Part shown: positions 34,255 to 44,016 of the stretch, piece after piece
How the letters are laid out: every line of letters begins with the position of its first letter
Numbering within the stretch: the stretch's first letter is position 1
Origin: Roseibium suaedae
GTDB taxonomy: Bacteria > Pseudomonadota > Alphaproteobacteria > Rhizobiales > Stappiaceae
Reading direction: 5' to 3'
NCBI RefSeq assembly: GCF_900142725.1
Contig: NZ_FRBW01000004.1
Location: 1 to 64,000 of the forward strand
Length of the DNA: 64,000 nucleotides
Program-made: the position numbers and the translations under genes
Notes under the pieces: model-generated
Told to the model about the DNA's origin: nothing
What the model saw: the letters and a program-made list of their open reading frames with translations, nothing else
Databases searched by the model: none

Positions 34255-35592
34255 TTAATCCACGGCCAGCATGTCTCCTTTGCCCAGACCGTATTTGCGC
34301 ATCTTCTCATAGAGGGCCTTGCGGGAGAGGTTGAGGCTCTCGTAGGTCGGCTTGATCGCTCCGCCGTTACGGGCGAGTTCAGCGGCGATCAGCGCCTTTT
34401 CATAGGCAGCCACCTGATCGAAAAGGCTGGCCCCCCAGGAACTGACGGCAGCGGCCGAACTGTCGATGCCAAGCACGAAACGATCCGCGATATTGCGAAG
34501 CTCCCGCACGTTCCCCGGCCAGTCCCGTGTCATCAACGCGGCAAGATAACCCTCCGGGATATCCGGAATTTCCCGCCTGTACCGCGCCCGTGCCTCTACA
34601 GCCAGATGGCGGAACAGGAGCGGAATATCCTCGATCCGCTCACGCAAGGGCGGAATGGCGACGGAGACCACGTTCAGTCGGTAGAACAGGTCGAGACGGA
34701 ACCGGCCTTCGCGCCCGGCAGCCTCCAGATCCTCTTTCGTCGCGGCAATGAAGCGGACATTGAGATCGATCGACTTGTTGGACCCGAGACGCTCAATGGT
34801 CCGGGTCTCGATCACCCGCAGCAGCTTGACCTGCAGCTCCAGCGGCATGGATTCAATTTCATCCAGAAACACCGTGCCGCCATGGGCATGTTCCAGCTTG
34901 CCGATCCGCTGGCTGATGGCGCCCGTGAAGGCGCCTTTCTCATGCCCGAACAGTTCGGATTCGATGATTTCAGCGGGCAGTGCACCACAATTGAGCGCGA
35001 CGAAGGGACGGGACTGACGCGGGCCTTCATCATGAAGAGCCCGGGCGACCACTTCCTTGCCCGAACCGGTTTCCCCGAGGATCAACACGTCCGCATCCGT
35101 TGCGGCCAAGGCCGCCACTGTCCGGCGCAGCTGATCCATCGCAGGCGTCCGGCCGACCAAGCGGCCCTCGATGCCGGTCCGGTCGGCGAGTTCCTCTCTC
35201 AGCTTCCTGTTTTCCAGCACGAGACGGCGCCGATCCAGCGCACGCTCGACAACGGAATCCAACCGTGAAACGGAGAAAGGCTTTTCCATGAAATCATAGG
35301 CCCCGGCGCGCATGGCTTCGACCGCCAGCGGCACATCACCGTGACCGGTGATCAGCACGACGGGAAGGGCGGGATCGATCTCGAAGGCCCGGCGCATCAC
35401 GTCGAACCCATCGGTTCCCGGCATCCGGATATCGGTCACGAGCACACCGTAGAAGTCGCGGGTGATGCGTTCCAGCGCCGCGTCCGGATCTCCGGTGGCC
35501 ATGACTATATGACCGCTCAGTTCCAGCCCCTGGGACAGGGAAGCCCGCAGGTCTTCCTCATCATCCACCAGCAGCACCCAGCCTTGATCCAT
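34255..35592 (-). CDS. dctD: C4-dicarboxylate response regulator, sigma-54 activator
   Basis: This 445-residue NtrC-family regulator has a receiver domain (phospho-acceptor Asp54 in LVTDIRMPG), an AAA+ domain with GETGSGKE and the sigma-54 contact loop GAFTGA, and a C-terminal Fis-type HTH (LNLSRKALYEKMRKYGL). It pairs with the adjoining sensor kinase, separated by 5 bp. The sigma-54 promoter and paired sites upstream of dctP show its probable target. Confidence 0.95.
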   Translation of the reverse strand: MDQGWVLLVDDEEDLRASLSQGLELSGHIVMATGDPDAALERITRDFYGVLVTDIRMPGTDGFDVMRRAFEIDPALPVVLITGHGDVPLAVEAMRAGAYDFMEKPFSVSRLDSVVERALDRRRLVLENRKLREELADRTGIEGRLVGRTPAMDQLRRTVAALAATDADVLILGETGSGKEVVARALHDEGPRQSRPFVALNCGALPAEIIESELFGHEKGAFTGAISQRIGKLEHAHGGTVFLDEIESMPLELQVKLLRVIETRTIERLGSNKSIDLNVRFIAATKEDLEAAGREGRFRLDLFYRLNVVSVAIPPLRERIEDIPLLFRHLAVEARARYRREIPDIPEGYLAALMTRDWPGNVRELRNIADRFVLGIDSSAAAVSSWGASLFDQVAAYEKALIAAELARNGGAIKPTYESLNLSRKALYEKMRKYGLGKGDMLAVD

Positions 35593-35597
35593 GTTCT

Positions 35598-37382
35598 CTA
35601 TTCCGCTGCGAGGGTTTGGGTTCCGGCGACTGGAAGCCGCATGGTGAAGCTTGCGCCACCGGACGGGCCATTGACGGCCGTCAGAGTGCCGGAAAAGTCA
35701 TGGACGATCTTGTATGCGATGGAAAGGCCGAGGCCCAGCCCCGCTCCCACGTCCTTCGTGGTGAAGAAGGGATCGAAGATCTGGGGCAGGACATCCTCGG
35801 AAATGCCCGGACCATTGTCCGTAACCGACAGAACCGCATGACCGTCCTCAACAGCCATGGACAGCCGGACACAGGCGTCCTTCCGGCCCTTCACCGCATC
35901 AAGCGCGTTCGTCATCAGGTTCACGACCACCTGTTCCAGCCGGATCTGCCCGGCGGATACGATAATGTCGTCTGCAGGCAAGTCCGTCTCGAAGGCCACT
36001 CCGCTCTGCTTGATCTGCGGCATGAGCAGCAGCAGGGCCTCATCGATCACCTGACGCAGCGAGACCGGTTTTATCTCGGTTCCGGACCGGCGGGTGAAGC
36101 CTTTCAGGGTGCGGGCAATTTCCGCCATGCGGCCAACCATGCCGCCAATCCGGGTCAGATTGGCGAGCGCCTTTTCCGGCATTCCGCGCGCGATCAGCAT
36201 TTCCGCCACTTCCGCGTCGGACCGGATGGCAGCCAGTGGCTGATTGTATTCATGGCTGAGCGCTGCAGACATCTTGCCGAGGGTGGCAAGCTTTGCTGCC
36301 TGGACAAGTTCGGCTTGAGCCTGCCGAAGCTCCGCCTCAGCCTGTTCCCTGTCGCGCACTTCCTGTTCAAGCTGGGCATTGGCGGCGCTTAGTTCCGCCG
36401 TGCGGGTGCGCACGCGCCGCTCCAGCCGAAGGGCCGCAGCCCGGTCCAGACGCTGCCGTCGGCCAAACTCCTCCCGGCGGCTCAGCCAGATCCACACAAA
36501 GCCCAGAACGATGACGCACAACAGCAGGGAAATGACCATGGCCCTGGCCGACTGGCGCCGCGCCTCCGTCGTGTCTGCAAAAGTCATCACCCGCCAGCCG
36601 AGGACGGGCAGGGGAGCGGCAAGCTCCATCCGGCTGCGGCTGATACCTCTGTCGGCAAGACGATTGAAATTGACCGGGTTCGGGCTCGTATCGATGACGC
36701 TGAGCTTTTCGGTATGGCCCAGATCCTCAAGGTTCTTACCGCGCCACTGAGAAACATTGGTCACAACGACAAGCCCCGAGCTGTCCACGGCAACAATGGG
36801 GTCTTTGGAGAGCGCCCAGGCTTGCTCCACATAGGCGAGGCTGACGCGGACGGCCAGAACACCTGTCACCTGGTCACCACTGCGAACCTGTGAGGCAAAG
36901 ACATAAGAGGCTGGCGTCGTTGTCGAACCGGGCAGCAGCTCGCGCCCGAGCTGGCCGCGCAACGCATCTTCAAAGGCAACAGGGATCAGGCTGGCGCTGC
37001 GGTTGATGTTCCGCTCCTTGTTGCTGGTGGCAATCAGGTCGCCCCGGGCGGACAGCATCCAGACTTCTTCCGCCCCGGCCATGCCGGCGGCCACCGCGGA
37101 AAGCTGGCTTCCGGTTTCCTCATCAGCTTCAGAAACGATGCGCGCGATCTCGGGGCTGCGGGCCAGGAGCGGCGCCATGAGACGGAACTTGTCGAGCAAG
37201 CCTTCCAGTACGGCGGACTGAACCGCGAGGTTGGCTGTCGCACGGGTGCGGACTTCGCTCAGGAAAAAGCCAAGACTGGTCGTGCCGGTAATCCAGACCA
37301 CTCCGGTTCCGGCCACCAGCACCGCAATGACTGCGAAGATCTTCAACCGGCGTGCCAGCCGCCTCTGAGTGAACATGCTCAT
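35598..37382 (-). CDS. dctB: C4-dicarboxylate sensor histidine kinase
   Basis: This 594-residue kinase has an N-terminal helix (about 14-38), a periplasmic dCache-like sensor region (about 40-290), a second helix (about 295-315) and a coiled coil (about 320-375). The histidine box is ALSHEYNQPLAAIRSD, followed by an ATPase domain with NLMTNALDA, TDNGPGI and GAGLGLGLS. DctB proteins sense succinate and similar acids in the periplasm and phosphorylate DctD. The gene follows modC by about 53 bp on the same strand. Confidence 0.94.
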   Translation of the reverse strand: MSMFTQRRLARRLKIFAVIAVLVAGTGVVWITGTTSLGFFLSEVRTRATANLAVQSAVLEGLLDKFRLMAPLLARSPEIARIVSEADEETGSQLSAVAAGMAGAEEVWMLSARGDLIATSNKERNINRSASLIPVAFEDALRGQLGRELLPGSTTTPASYVFASQVRSGDQVTGVLAVRVSLAYVEQAWALSKDPIVAVDSSGLVVVTNVSQWRGKNLEDLGHTEKLSVIDTSPNPVNFNRLADRGISRSRMELAAPLPVLGWRVMTFADTTEARRQSARAMVISLLLCVIVLGFVWIWLSRREEFGRRQRLDRAAALRLERRVRTRTAELSAANAQLEQEVRDREQAEAELRQAQAELVQAAKLATLGKMSAALSHEYNQPLAAIRSDAEVAEMLIARGMPEKALANLTRIGGMVGRMAEIARTLKGFTRRSGTEIKPVSLRQVIDEALLLLMPQIKQSGVAFETDLPADDIIVSAGQIRLEQVVVNLMTNALDAVKGRKDACVRLSMAVEDGHAVLSVTDNGPGISEDVLPQIFDPFFTTKDVGAGLGLGLSIAYKIVHDFSGTLTAVNGPSGGASFTMRLPVAGTQTLAAE

Positions 37383-37435
37383 GCGGCTATCATATCAGGG
37401 TTCGGCTTCCAAGCGCATCCCGGCAGGACGCAGCG

Positions 37436-38536
37436 TCAGATTTCCCTAAAGGCAGGCCCGACACGGCCCTGATCAATGGTCACGCTCTTGATCAGGAGAA
37501 AGACACACTGACCAGGAGCCAGTCCAAGGTCAGCGGAGGAAGCCCGCGTGATCCGCGAGCGCAAAGTCTGGGTCCCGATCTTGCAGACCACTTCCACATA
37601 GGGACCATCCAGCGGCCGGAGTGCTTCCACCTTGGCCTTCAGAATGTTGCGCACACTGATACCGCTCGGCCTTGTCAGGGAAATGGAGACATCCCGAGCC
37701 GGGATACGCAGCCGGATCCGGTCGCCAAGAGAGGCGGGCAGCCCCGGCACCTGAATGACAGCGCCTTCATCTAGCGCCACATCCACAAGGTCCCACTGCT
37801 CGTCCCTGTGGGCCACGACCCCTTCAAGAAGTGCAGCTGTTTCCTCGCCGCCCAGATCCGTTCCGGGATCCAGACTTGCAAGCACTTCCGACACAGGCCC
37901 CGAGGCGACTGTCTTTCCTCCCGACAGGATCACCAGCGTCTGGGACAGCCTGGCAACTTCTTCCATCGCATGGCTGACATAGAGGATCGGCAAGCCGGTC
38001 TCGCTGCGCAGCCGGTCGAGATAGGGGAGGATGTCCGCCTTGCGCGCCTGATCGAGCGAGGCGAGAGGTTCGTCCATGATCAGCAAACGCGGCGACGACA
38101 GGAGCGCCCTGCCGATGGCAACCCTTTGACGCTCGCCTCCGGACAACTTGCCCGGCTTGCGGTTGAGGAGATGACCAATCCCGAGAAGCTCCACCACTTC
38201 GGTCAAGGATCTGTCTGCGGACCGCCTGCCGGCCCAGCGCGCGAAGGTCAGATTGGACTTCACACTCAGATGCGGAAACAGGCGGGAATCCTGAAAAACG
38301 TGGCCGATACGGCGGTTCTGAACCGACACATCGATGCCTCTGGCACTGTCGAACAGCACTTCCCCATTGACGGCAATCCGCCCTTCCTCCGGTTTCAGGA
38401 GTCCGGCGATCATACGGGTGACCGTCGATTTTCCCGCACCCGAGGGGCCAAAGAGCGACGTCACGCCCTGGGGCGCGGTGAATTGGGCGTGAACGGCAAA
38501 CTGCCCGGCCCGGCCCTTGATATCGACCTCAATCAT
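37436..38536 (-). CDS. modC: Molybdate ABC transporter ATPase
   Basis: This 366-residue ATPase has Walker A GPSGAGKST (about 32-40), signature LSGGERQR, Walker B LLIMDEP and a C-terminal TOBE/molbindin-type domain (SVRNILKAKVEALRPLDG and following). I chose the ATG at 38536, which overlaps the modB stop by eight bases; the frame is open further 5' inside modB. It energises molybdate uptake. Confidence 0.93.
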   Translation of the reverse strand: MIEVDIKGRAGQFAVHAQFTAPQGVTSLFGPSGAGKSTVTRMIAGLLKPEEGRIAVNGEVLFDSARGIDVSVQNRRIGHVFQDSRLFPHLSVKSNLTFARWAGRRSADRSLTEVVELLGIGHLLNRKPGKLSGGERQRVAIGRALLSSPRLLIMDEPLASLDQARKADILPYLDRLRSETGLPILYVSHAMEEVARLSQTLVILSGGKTVASGPVSEVLASLDPGTDLGGEETAALLEGVVAHRDEQWDLVDVALDEGAVIQVPGLPASLGDRIRLRIPARDVSISLTRPSGISVRNILKAKVEALRPLDGPYVEVVCKIGTQTLRSRITRASSADLGLAPGQCVFLLIKSVTIDQGRVGPAFREI

Positions 38537-39236
38537 CGGCAGCACCGATGCGGCGGCGCAGATGCCTGGCAAGTAGCTCGGAAAGCAGCAGGGCGCCCAG
38601 CGCAACCGCTGCCGAAATAATGGTCAGCCGGAACGCCATGACATCGCCGGAAGGCGTCTGGGTAGCGGTATAGAGCGCCAGTGCCAATGTCCGCGTTTCC
38701 CCGGGAATGTTGGAGACGAAGGTGATCGTTGCCCCGAATTCGCCCATGGCCTTGGCAAAGGCAAGAACAGCCCCTCCCAACACGCCGGGAAGGGCAAGAG
38801 GGAAGGTGACCACGGCAAATGTGATCAGCCTCGGCGCCCCCAGGGAGGTTGCGGCCTCTTCGAGCTTCGGATCGATTGCCTCAAAGGCCAGCCGGATCGG
38901 CCGGACGAGGAGAGGGAAGGCCATGACACCCGCTGCCAAGGCCGCGCCCATCCAGTTGAAGGCAAAGCTGAGGCCAAAGGTTTTCGACAAGAACTGTCCT
39001 GCCGGTCCAGCGGGCCCGAACACCAGCAGCAACACAAAACCTGTCACGACAGGCGGCATGACCAGAGGCATGTGGATCAGGGCATTGAGGAGCCCATGAC
39101 CGGGAAACCGCCACCGGGCGAGGCCATATCCCGTGAGAACCGCCAAGGGCAGCGAAACTGCCAGCGCGGTTGCCGCAACCTTGAGCGATAGGGACAAGGC
39201 CTCCCATTCTTGCGGATGAAGCTCGAAAAACGCCAC
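38529..39236 (-). CDS. modB: Molybdate ABC transporter permease
   Basis: This is a 235-residue permease with about five helices, the ModB-type segment IHMPLVMPPVVTGF and the EAA loop EEAATSLGAPRLITFAVVTFPL. It forms the membrane channel with ModA and ModC. It lies 50 bp after modA and overlaps modC. Confidence 0.94.
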   Translation of the reverse strand: MAFFELHPQEWEALSLSLKVAATALAVSLPLAVLTGYGLARWRFPGHGLLNALIHMPLVMPPVVTGFVLLLVFGPAGPAGQFLSKTFGLSFAFNWMGAALAAGVMAFPLLVRPIRLAFEAIDPKLEEAATSLGAPRLITFAVVTFPLALPGVLGGAVLAFAKAMGEFGATITFVSNIPGETRTLALALYTATQTPSGDVMAFRLTIISAAVALGALLLSELLARHLRRRIGAADD

Positions 39237-39286
39237 GCTCAGTCCAATATCCTCATCCGCCGTACACCTGCGTCCCGGCCTCTGGT

Positions 39287-40039
39287 TCAGTTTGCCGGGG
39301 TGAACCCCGCTTCTTCGAGACGCTTGCGGGCAGCATTGCCGGACAGATACTCGAGGAAAGCGGCAGACCCTTCAGACGCACCAACCGTCAGAGCGGCAGG
39401 ATAGCGGATCGGCGTGTGGCTTTCGCGCGGAAAAACGGCCAGCACATCCACATCCGCTTCCACGAAGGCATCCGAGGAATAGACGATGCCAAGAGGCGTA
39501 TCGCCACGGGCAACCGACGCCAGGGCAACGCGGACATTTTCCATCGGTGCAAGCTTGCCGGAGACCGTGTCCCAAAGACCGGTGCTTTCGAGCGACTGCT
39601 TGCCATACCGGCCGGCGGGAACGGTTTCCGGATCGGCAATCGCCAGGCGCCCATCCCCAAGACGGCCGGTGATCGCTTCGGCGGTCAACTCCAGCTTCTC
39701 AGCTCCTTTGGGACCGACAAGAACCAGCTCGTTTTCCGCAATGACGCGAACAGTGGCCGGGTCGACAGCTTCCTTCTCAACCGTATAGGCCATCCAGGCC
39801 TCATCGGCAGAGATGAAGAGATCGGCAGGCGCCTTGGCTTCCACCTGGCGGGCGAGGGTGCCCGATCCGGCGAAGGAGAAAACGGCTTCCTTGCCCGTCT
39901 CAGCCTGGAAATCCTTGCCGATGGCACTTAGCGCGTCGGTCAGGCTGGCTGCCGCAAACACCGTGACCTTGTCCGCAGCAAGTGCCGGGGACGCAAGGCT
40001 CAGAGACAGGGAGACGGACAGCAGGAACTTGCGGAACAT
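39287..40039 (-). CDS. modA: Molybdate-binding periplasmic protein
   Basis: This protein of about 250 residues has signal peptide MFRKFLLSVSLSLSLASPALA, then the ModA motifs VFAAASLTDALSAIGKDF and FSFAGSGTLARQVEAKAPADLFISAD. It binds molybdate or tungstate in the periplasm. The ATG at 40039 follows GAGG; an ATG at 40063 lies within the ModE-like palindrome and is unlikely. Confidence 0.94.
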   Translation of the reverse strand: MFRKFLLSVSLSLSLASPALAADKVTVFAAASLTDALSAIGKDFQAETGKEAVFSFAGSGTLARQVEAKAPADLFISADEAWMAYTVEKEAVDPATVRVIAENELVLVGPKGAEKLELTAEAITGRLGDGRLAIADPETVPAGRYGKQSLESTGLWDTVSGKLAPMENVRVALASVARGDTPLGIVYSSDAFVEADVDVLAVFPRESHTPIRYPAALTVGASEGSAAFLEYLSGNAARKRLEEAGFTPAN

Positions 40040-40050
40040 GGAAGGTTTCC

Positions 40051-40076
40051 TCGATATGTTCAATTGGACATATCGA
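40051..40076. promoter_or_regulatory. ModE-like operator upstream of modA
   Basis: TCGATATGT (40051-40059) and ACATATCGA (40068-40076) form a perfect 9-bp inverted repeat. The centre CAATTG is also palindromic, so all but one base pair of the 26 bp are symmetric. It resembles alphaproteobacterial Mo-boxes and lies between modE and modA. Confidence 0.8.
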
Positions 40077-40078
40077 TA

Positions 40079-40459
40079 TTAGGCGGAGCGTTCCGCTTCT
40101 GCAAGCACAGGTTTTACCATCCCGGTCAAGGCAGAGAGATCGGCAGCGGCCCCTGTCTCAAGAGACGTCTCAATCGACCGGAATGTCACCAGCAAACGTT
40201 CACCGAAGGGAGTCAATCGGCTACCGCCGCCACCGCCAGAACCGCCTTTTTCCGTTTCCACCACAGGCTCCGCAAACTGGCTGTTCAGATCGGAGATCAG
40301 GCTCCAGGCCCGTTTGTAGCTCATCTTCAGCCGCTTGCCCGCAGCCGACAGAGAACCCGTTTCCGCAATGCCCTGAAGCAGATCTGCCTTGCCGGGACCG
40401 AATGCCACTCCGGGCGCAAGAACGATGCGCAGGCGGATCTTGGGAAACTCGTCGGACAT
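40079..40459 (-). CDS. modE: ModE-type molybdate regulator, DNA-binding domain only
   Basis: This 126-residue protein is a LysR/ModE winged HTH (KADLLQGIAETGSLSAAGKRL and MSYKRAWSLISDLN), a glycine-rich wing (GGSGGGGGSR) and a short C-terminus. It lacks the molbindin domains of E. coli ModE, as in many alphaproteobacterial versions, so how it senses molybdate is unclear. It is directly upstream of modABC and the ModE-like palindrome. Confidence 0.88.
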   Translation of the reverse strand: MSDEFPKIRLRIVLAPGVAFGPGKADLLQGIAETGSLSAAGKRLKMSYKRAWSLISDLNSQFAEPVVETEKGGSGGGGGSRLTPFGERLLVTFRSIETSLETGAAADLSALTGMVKPVLAEAERSA

Positions 40460-40485
40460 GGCAGGCTCGCAGTCTGTGATACGGA

Positions 40486-42099
40486 TCAGGCGCGGGTGCG
40501 CCTGTCCTGCCTTATCATGTCCGCGCCCTTTTCGGCGATCATCATCGTCGGCGCGTTGGTGTTGCCAGAGGTGATTGCCGGCATGACCGAAGCGTCCACA
40601 ACCCGCAGTCCGGCAATGCCCCGGACCCGCAGACGGCCATCAACCACGGACGCGTCATCCGTTCCCATCCGGCAGGTTCCGACCGGATGGAAGATCGTGG
40701 TGCCGATGCTGCCAGCGGCCTTCGCCAGATCTTCATCGCTTTCCAGCTTCGCGCCCGGCAGATATTCCTCCGGAGCGTGCCTGGCCATGGAAGGGGCAGA
40801 CATGATCTTGCGGGTCAGGCGGATGGAATCGGCAGCAACCTTGCGGTCGCTTTCAGCAGAGAGATAATTCGCCAGGATTTCCGGCTGGGTGTTCCGGTCG
40901 GGCGATGTGATGTGAATATGGCCCCGGCTGTCGGGCCTCAGATTGCAGACACTTGCCGTGATGGCCGGGAAGCTGTGCAGCGGGTCCCCGAACTTGTCGA
41001 GAGACAGCGGCTGGACGTGATACTCCACATTGGCCGTCTCGAAAGACGGATCGGACTTGGCGAAAACGCCCAGCTGGCTTGGTGCCATGGACATGGGACC
41101 GGTGCGGCGCAGGGCGTATTCCATGCCGATCAGCATCTTGCCGAACCAGTTCCCCGCTTTCTGATTGAGCGTTACTGCGTCCTTGATCTTGTAAATGGTT
41201 CTGAGCTGCAGGTGATCCTGCAGGTTCTCGCCGACCTGCGGCAAGGCATGAACCGTCTCGACGCCAGCCTTTGCCAGAACGCCCGGATTGCCGATGCCGG
41301 AGAGTTCCAGAAGCTGCGGAGAGCCAACCGCGCCTGCGGCCAGAACCACTTCGCCTGAGACCGAAACTTTTGCGGCTTCGCCTTTCACCGTCAGCTCCAG
41401 ACCCGCTGCCCGGCCATTTTCGATCAGAAGACGGCTGGCATGGGCTTCCGTCAGCACTTTCAGATTCGTCCGCTTCATCGCAGGGCGCAAAAACGCCTTC
41501 GCCGCATTCCAGCGGATGCCGGATTTCTGGGTGACCTGAAAATAGGACGCGCCGAAATTGTCGCCCCGGTTGAAATCATCGATCTTGGGAATGCCGGTCT
41601 CGGCGCAAGCGTCCCGGAAGGCGTCCAGCACTTTCCAGGACAGGCGCTGCTCCTCCACGCGCAAGCCACCACCCTGACCATGCATATCATCGTTCAGCGC
41701 ATAGTGGTCCTCGGACTTGCGGAAGAAGGGCAGCACGTCATCCCAGCTCCACCCATCAAGCCCCTGCTGGCGCCAGCCATCATAGTCACGGGCCTGCCCG
41801 CGCATGTAGATCATGCCATTGATGGAAGAACAGCCACCGATGACCTTGCCACGCGGATACATCAGGGAACGGCCATTGAGGCCTGGGTCCTTGGCCGTGT
41901 GAAAGCCCCAGTCCGTGCGCGGATTGCCCATGCAATAGAGATAGCCAACCGGAATATGCACCCAGATGTAATTGTCGTTCCGGCCCGCCTCCAGCAGCAA
42001 CACCTTCACGTCCGGATCCTCGGACAGCCGGTTCGCCAGCACGCAGCCCGCAGATCCGGCTCCGACAATCACATAGTCCCAGGTTCCCAGATCGCGCAT
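40486..42099 (-). CDS. GMC-family oxidoreductase (choline dehydrogenase-like)
   Basis: This 537-residue flavoprotein has the N-terminal FAD motif VIVGAGSAGCVLANRLSEDP, the GMC signatures GKVIGGCSSINGMIYMRG and GAVGSPQLLELSGIG, and the C-terminal HPVGTCRMG. It oxidises an alcohol. Choline is possible, but no betB or betI lies nearby. The ATG at 42099 follows GGGAGGAG. It is 26 bp upstream of modE on the same strand and may be co-transcribed, though a functional link to molybdate is not evident. Confidence 0.88.
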   Translation of the reverse strand: MRDLGTWDYVIVGAGSAGCVLANRLSEDPDVKVLLLEAGRNDNYIWVHIPVGYLYCMGNPRTDWGFHTAKDPGLNGRSLMYPRGKVIGGCSSINGMIYMRGQARDYDGWRQQGLDGWSWDDVLPFFRKSEDHYALNDDMHGQGGGLRVEEQRLSWKVLDAFRDACAETGIPKIDDFNRGDNFGASYFQVTQKSGIRWNAAKAFLRPAMKRTNLKVLTEAHASRLLIENGRAAGLELTVKGEAAKVSVSGEVVLAAGAVGSPQLLELSGIGNPGVLAKAGVETVHALPQVGENLQDHLQLRTIYKIKDAVTLNQKAGNWFGKMLIGMEYALRRTGPMSMAPSQLGVFAKSDPSFETANVEYHVQPLSLDKFGDPLHSFPAITASVCNLRPDSRGHIHITSPDRNTQPEILANYLSAESDRKVAADSIRLTRKIMSAPSMARHAPEEYLPGAKLESDEDLAKAAGSIGTTIFHPVGTCRMGTDDASVVDGRLRVRGIAGLRVVDASVMPAITSGNTNAPTMMIAEKGADMIRQDRRTRA

Positions 42100-42313
42100 G
42101 TCTCCTCCCGGCGTTCTCTGTTTCATCTGCGATGGAGACATGGTGCCGGAGCAGGGGTCAAGTGCCCATGAGCGCACATCGAAACTCGAGCTGACGCACA
42201 GTCCTTGCGCAGACCCGGACAAGAAAACACCCGGAGGACCCCGGGTTTACGGAAAAATGACAGAGCTGGCCTAAAGCTATCGCCATTGCCACAGCCTCTC
42301 CGGAGCCCTCCGC

Positions 42314-43492
42314 GTGACCTCAGCTGCCCGTTTTCTGGAAACCACATTCCGCATTGTCTACGACTATGTGAGCAGAGCCTACCGGCCCCTGCGTCACTGG
42401 ATCGGGGCATTGATCCTTGCAACTTTCATCACAATGATCGCGGCTGTCAGCCACATCTTCCCCGTTTCCAACTGGGACATGTTCGCCTACACGGCTGCGG
42501 TTCTGGAGACCGATATCGAGGATCCGGTGGAGCTCCACGACCTGTCTTACGAGATCGTGAAGCAGAATGTCTCGCCGGGCGAGTTCCTGACCCTGACCCA
42601 GGACCGGGACTACCGCATCCGGCAATATGAAGATCCGGCAGCCTTCTCCACCATGCTCGGCTTCTACCGGCTGAAACTCGGCTATGTCGAAACCTTGCGC
42701 GCCCTTTCGGGCCTGATGGATCCGGTCAAGGCCATGCGCCTTGTCTCGATCGCGTCCGCGGTTGCCATCGGTCTGCTTCTGCTGGTCTGGCTCGCGCGGG
42801 AAAAGGCTTTGATGTACGGACCGGTTGTCGCGGCGATGCTGATCATCGGGGATTTCAGTGGCTCGGCCGCCCTGCTGTCACCGGACCTTTACGCCTCGGT
42901 CTTCCTGTTGCTGGCGGCCTTTCTCTACATCGAGCGGCAAGACATTGGCGCGGCGCTGTGCCTGCTGATCGCCTTGACCATCCGGCCGGATCATCTCGCC
43001 TTCATCGGCGTCTTCTTCGTCTTTGCCCTGATCTATGGGCCTGGCCGCTGGGTGATGACGGCAACCTTCCTGATTGCTGCCGTCGCCTATCAATTCCTGC
43101 TCAAGGACGAGAGCCACCCGGGCTGGTGGATCCACTTGTGGTTCACCCATGTGGAATACGTGCCGACCCTTGAAGGCTTCCATCCGCCGTTCTCTCCGCT
43201 GCTCTACTTGCAGATGCTGGTCCGCTCCACCGTGCGGTCCATGGTCGGGCAAAACTGGCTGGCGGCGCTGCTGGCGCTTGTCATCTTCTACGCCAAGGTC
43301 ATCGAACCGCCCCGCATGGCTGAGCGGTCGAAGATCCTGCTCTATGCGGTCTTCACGTCAATCTGCGCGAAATATCTCGTCTTCCCGCATTTCGAGACCC
43401 GCTTCTATTTCCCCTATCTGATGATCATGGGCATGATCCTGCTGATCGCCTGGCATCAGCAGAACAGGAAAACCTCCGTCACGAGCGGGTGA
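42314..43492 (+). CDS. Polytopic membrane protein, possible GT-C fold
   Basis: This 392-residue protein has about ten hydrophobic helices. After the first helix comes SNWDMFAYTAAV (about 52-63), and later TIRPDHLAF. An acidic residue in the first periplasmic loop and a charged RPD motif are seen in GT-C membrane glycosyltransferases, but I cannot name a family. The start is a GTG at 42314 after GGAG. It is convergent with the DUF1203 gene, overlapping by 14 bp. Confidence 0.65.
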   Translation: MTSAARFLETTFRIVYDYVSRAYRPLRHWIGALILATFITMIAAVSHIFPVSNWDMFAYTAAVLETDIEDPVELHDLSYEIVKQNVSPGEFLTLTQDRDYRIRQYEDPAAFSTMLGFYRLKLGYVETLRALSGLMDPVKAMRLVSIASAVAIGLLLLVWLAREKALMYGPVVAAMLIIGDFSGSAALLSPDLYASVFLLLAAFLYIERQDIGAALCLLIALTIRPDHLAFIGVFFVFALIYGPGRWVMTATFLIAAVAYQFLLKDESHPGWWIHLWFTHVEYVPTLEGFHPPFSPLLYLQMLVRSTVRSMVGQNWLAALLALVIFYAKVIEPPRMAERSKILLYAVFTSICAKYLVFPHFETRFYFPYLMIMGMILLIAWHQQNRKTSVTSG

Positions 43493-43940
43493 CCATTGCA
43501 GCGAAGCAGCCGCGGCGGGCGAAGTGCAGATGGATGTAGTCCACCTCGGAACTGGCAAACATCCCGGCAATCAGCGCCGCTGCGGCTTCGCCTTCGCACA
43601 CCTCCGCCTCGACGATCTCGTGACGGCCATTGAAAGCCCGCACGGACAGAAGACGCTTGCGGATCATGAGAGGCAACTCGTCCGCAGCGGGAACGGTCTC
43701 CACCGCATCTCTGGCAACAAAGATCGCATGGCGGGATCGATAGGGGGTGCGGTTCGGCTGATGTTCGTAGTTCAGCAGAAAAACCTGCTCACCAGCAGGC
43801 ACGTCGCGCAAGGAAACACGGCAGGGAAAGGTGCCGTCAGAGACATGCAGCTGGATATCCCGATCCTCAAGCTCGCGAGTTGAAAGCTGCTCAAGGCCCT
43901 GGAACGCAGCGGCGGGAAGAGGATGAACTTGAAAGGTCAT
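43479..43940 (-). CDS. DUF1203 family protein
   Basis: This 153-residue protein has the DUF1203 wording: FPCRVSLRDVPAGEQVFLLNYEHQ near residues 38-61, then SRHAIFVARDA and a C-terminal DYIHLHFARRGCFAAMVTR. The molecular function is not known. It is soluble and lacks a signal peptide. Confidence 0.8.
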   Translation of the reverse strand: MTFQVHPLPAAAFQGLEQLSTRELEDRDIQLHVSDGTFPCRVSLRDVPAGEQVFLLNYEHQPNRTPYRSRHAIFVARDAVETVPAADELPLMIRKRLLSVRAFNGRHEIVEAEVCEGEAAAALIAGMFASSEVDYIHLHFARRGCFAAMVTRS

Positions 43941-44016
43941 GTGGTCGTCTCCGGTTTGATCTTCCCCGGATTAAGCTGGGAAAGCGCAGGAGACGACCCG
44001 ATTTGCGAGCCTCGCT

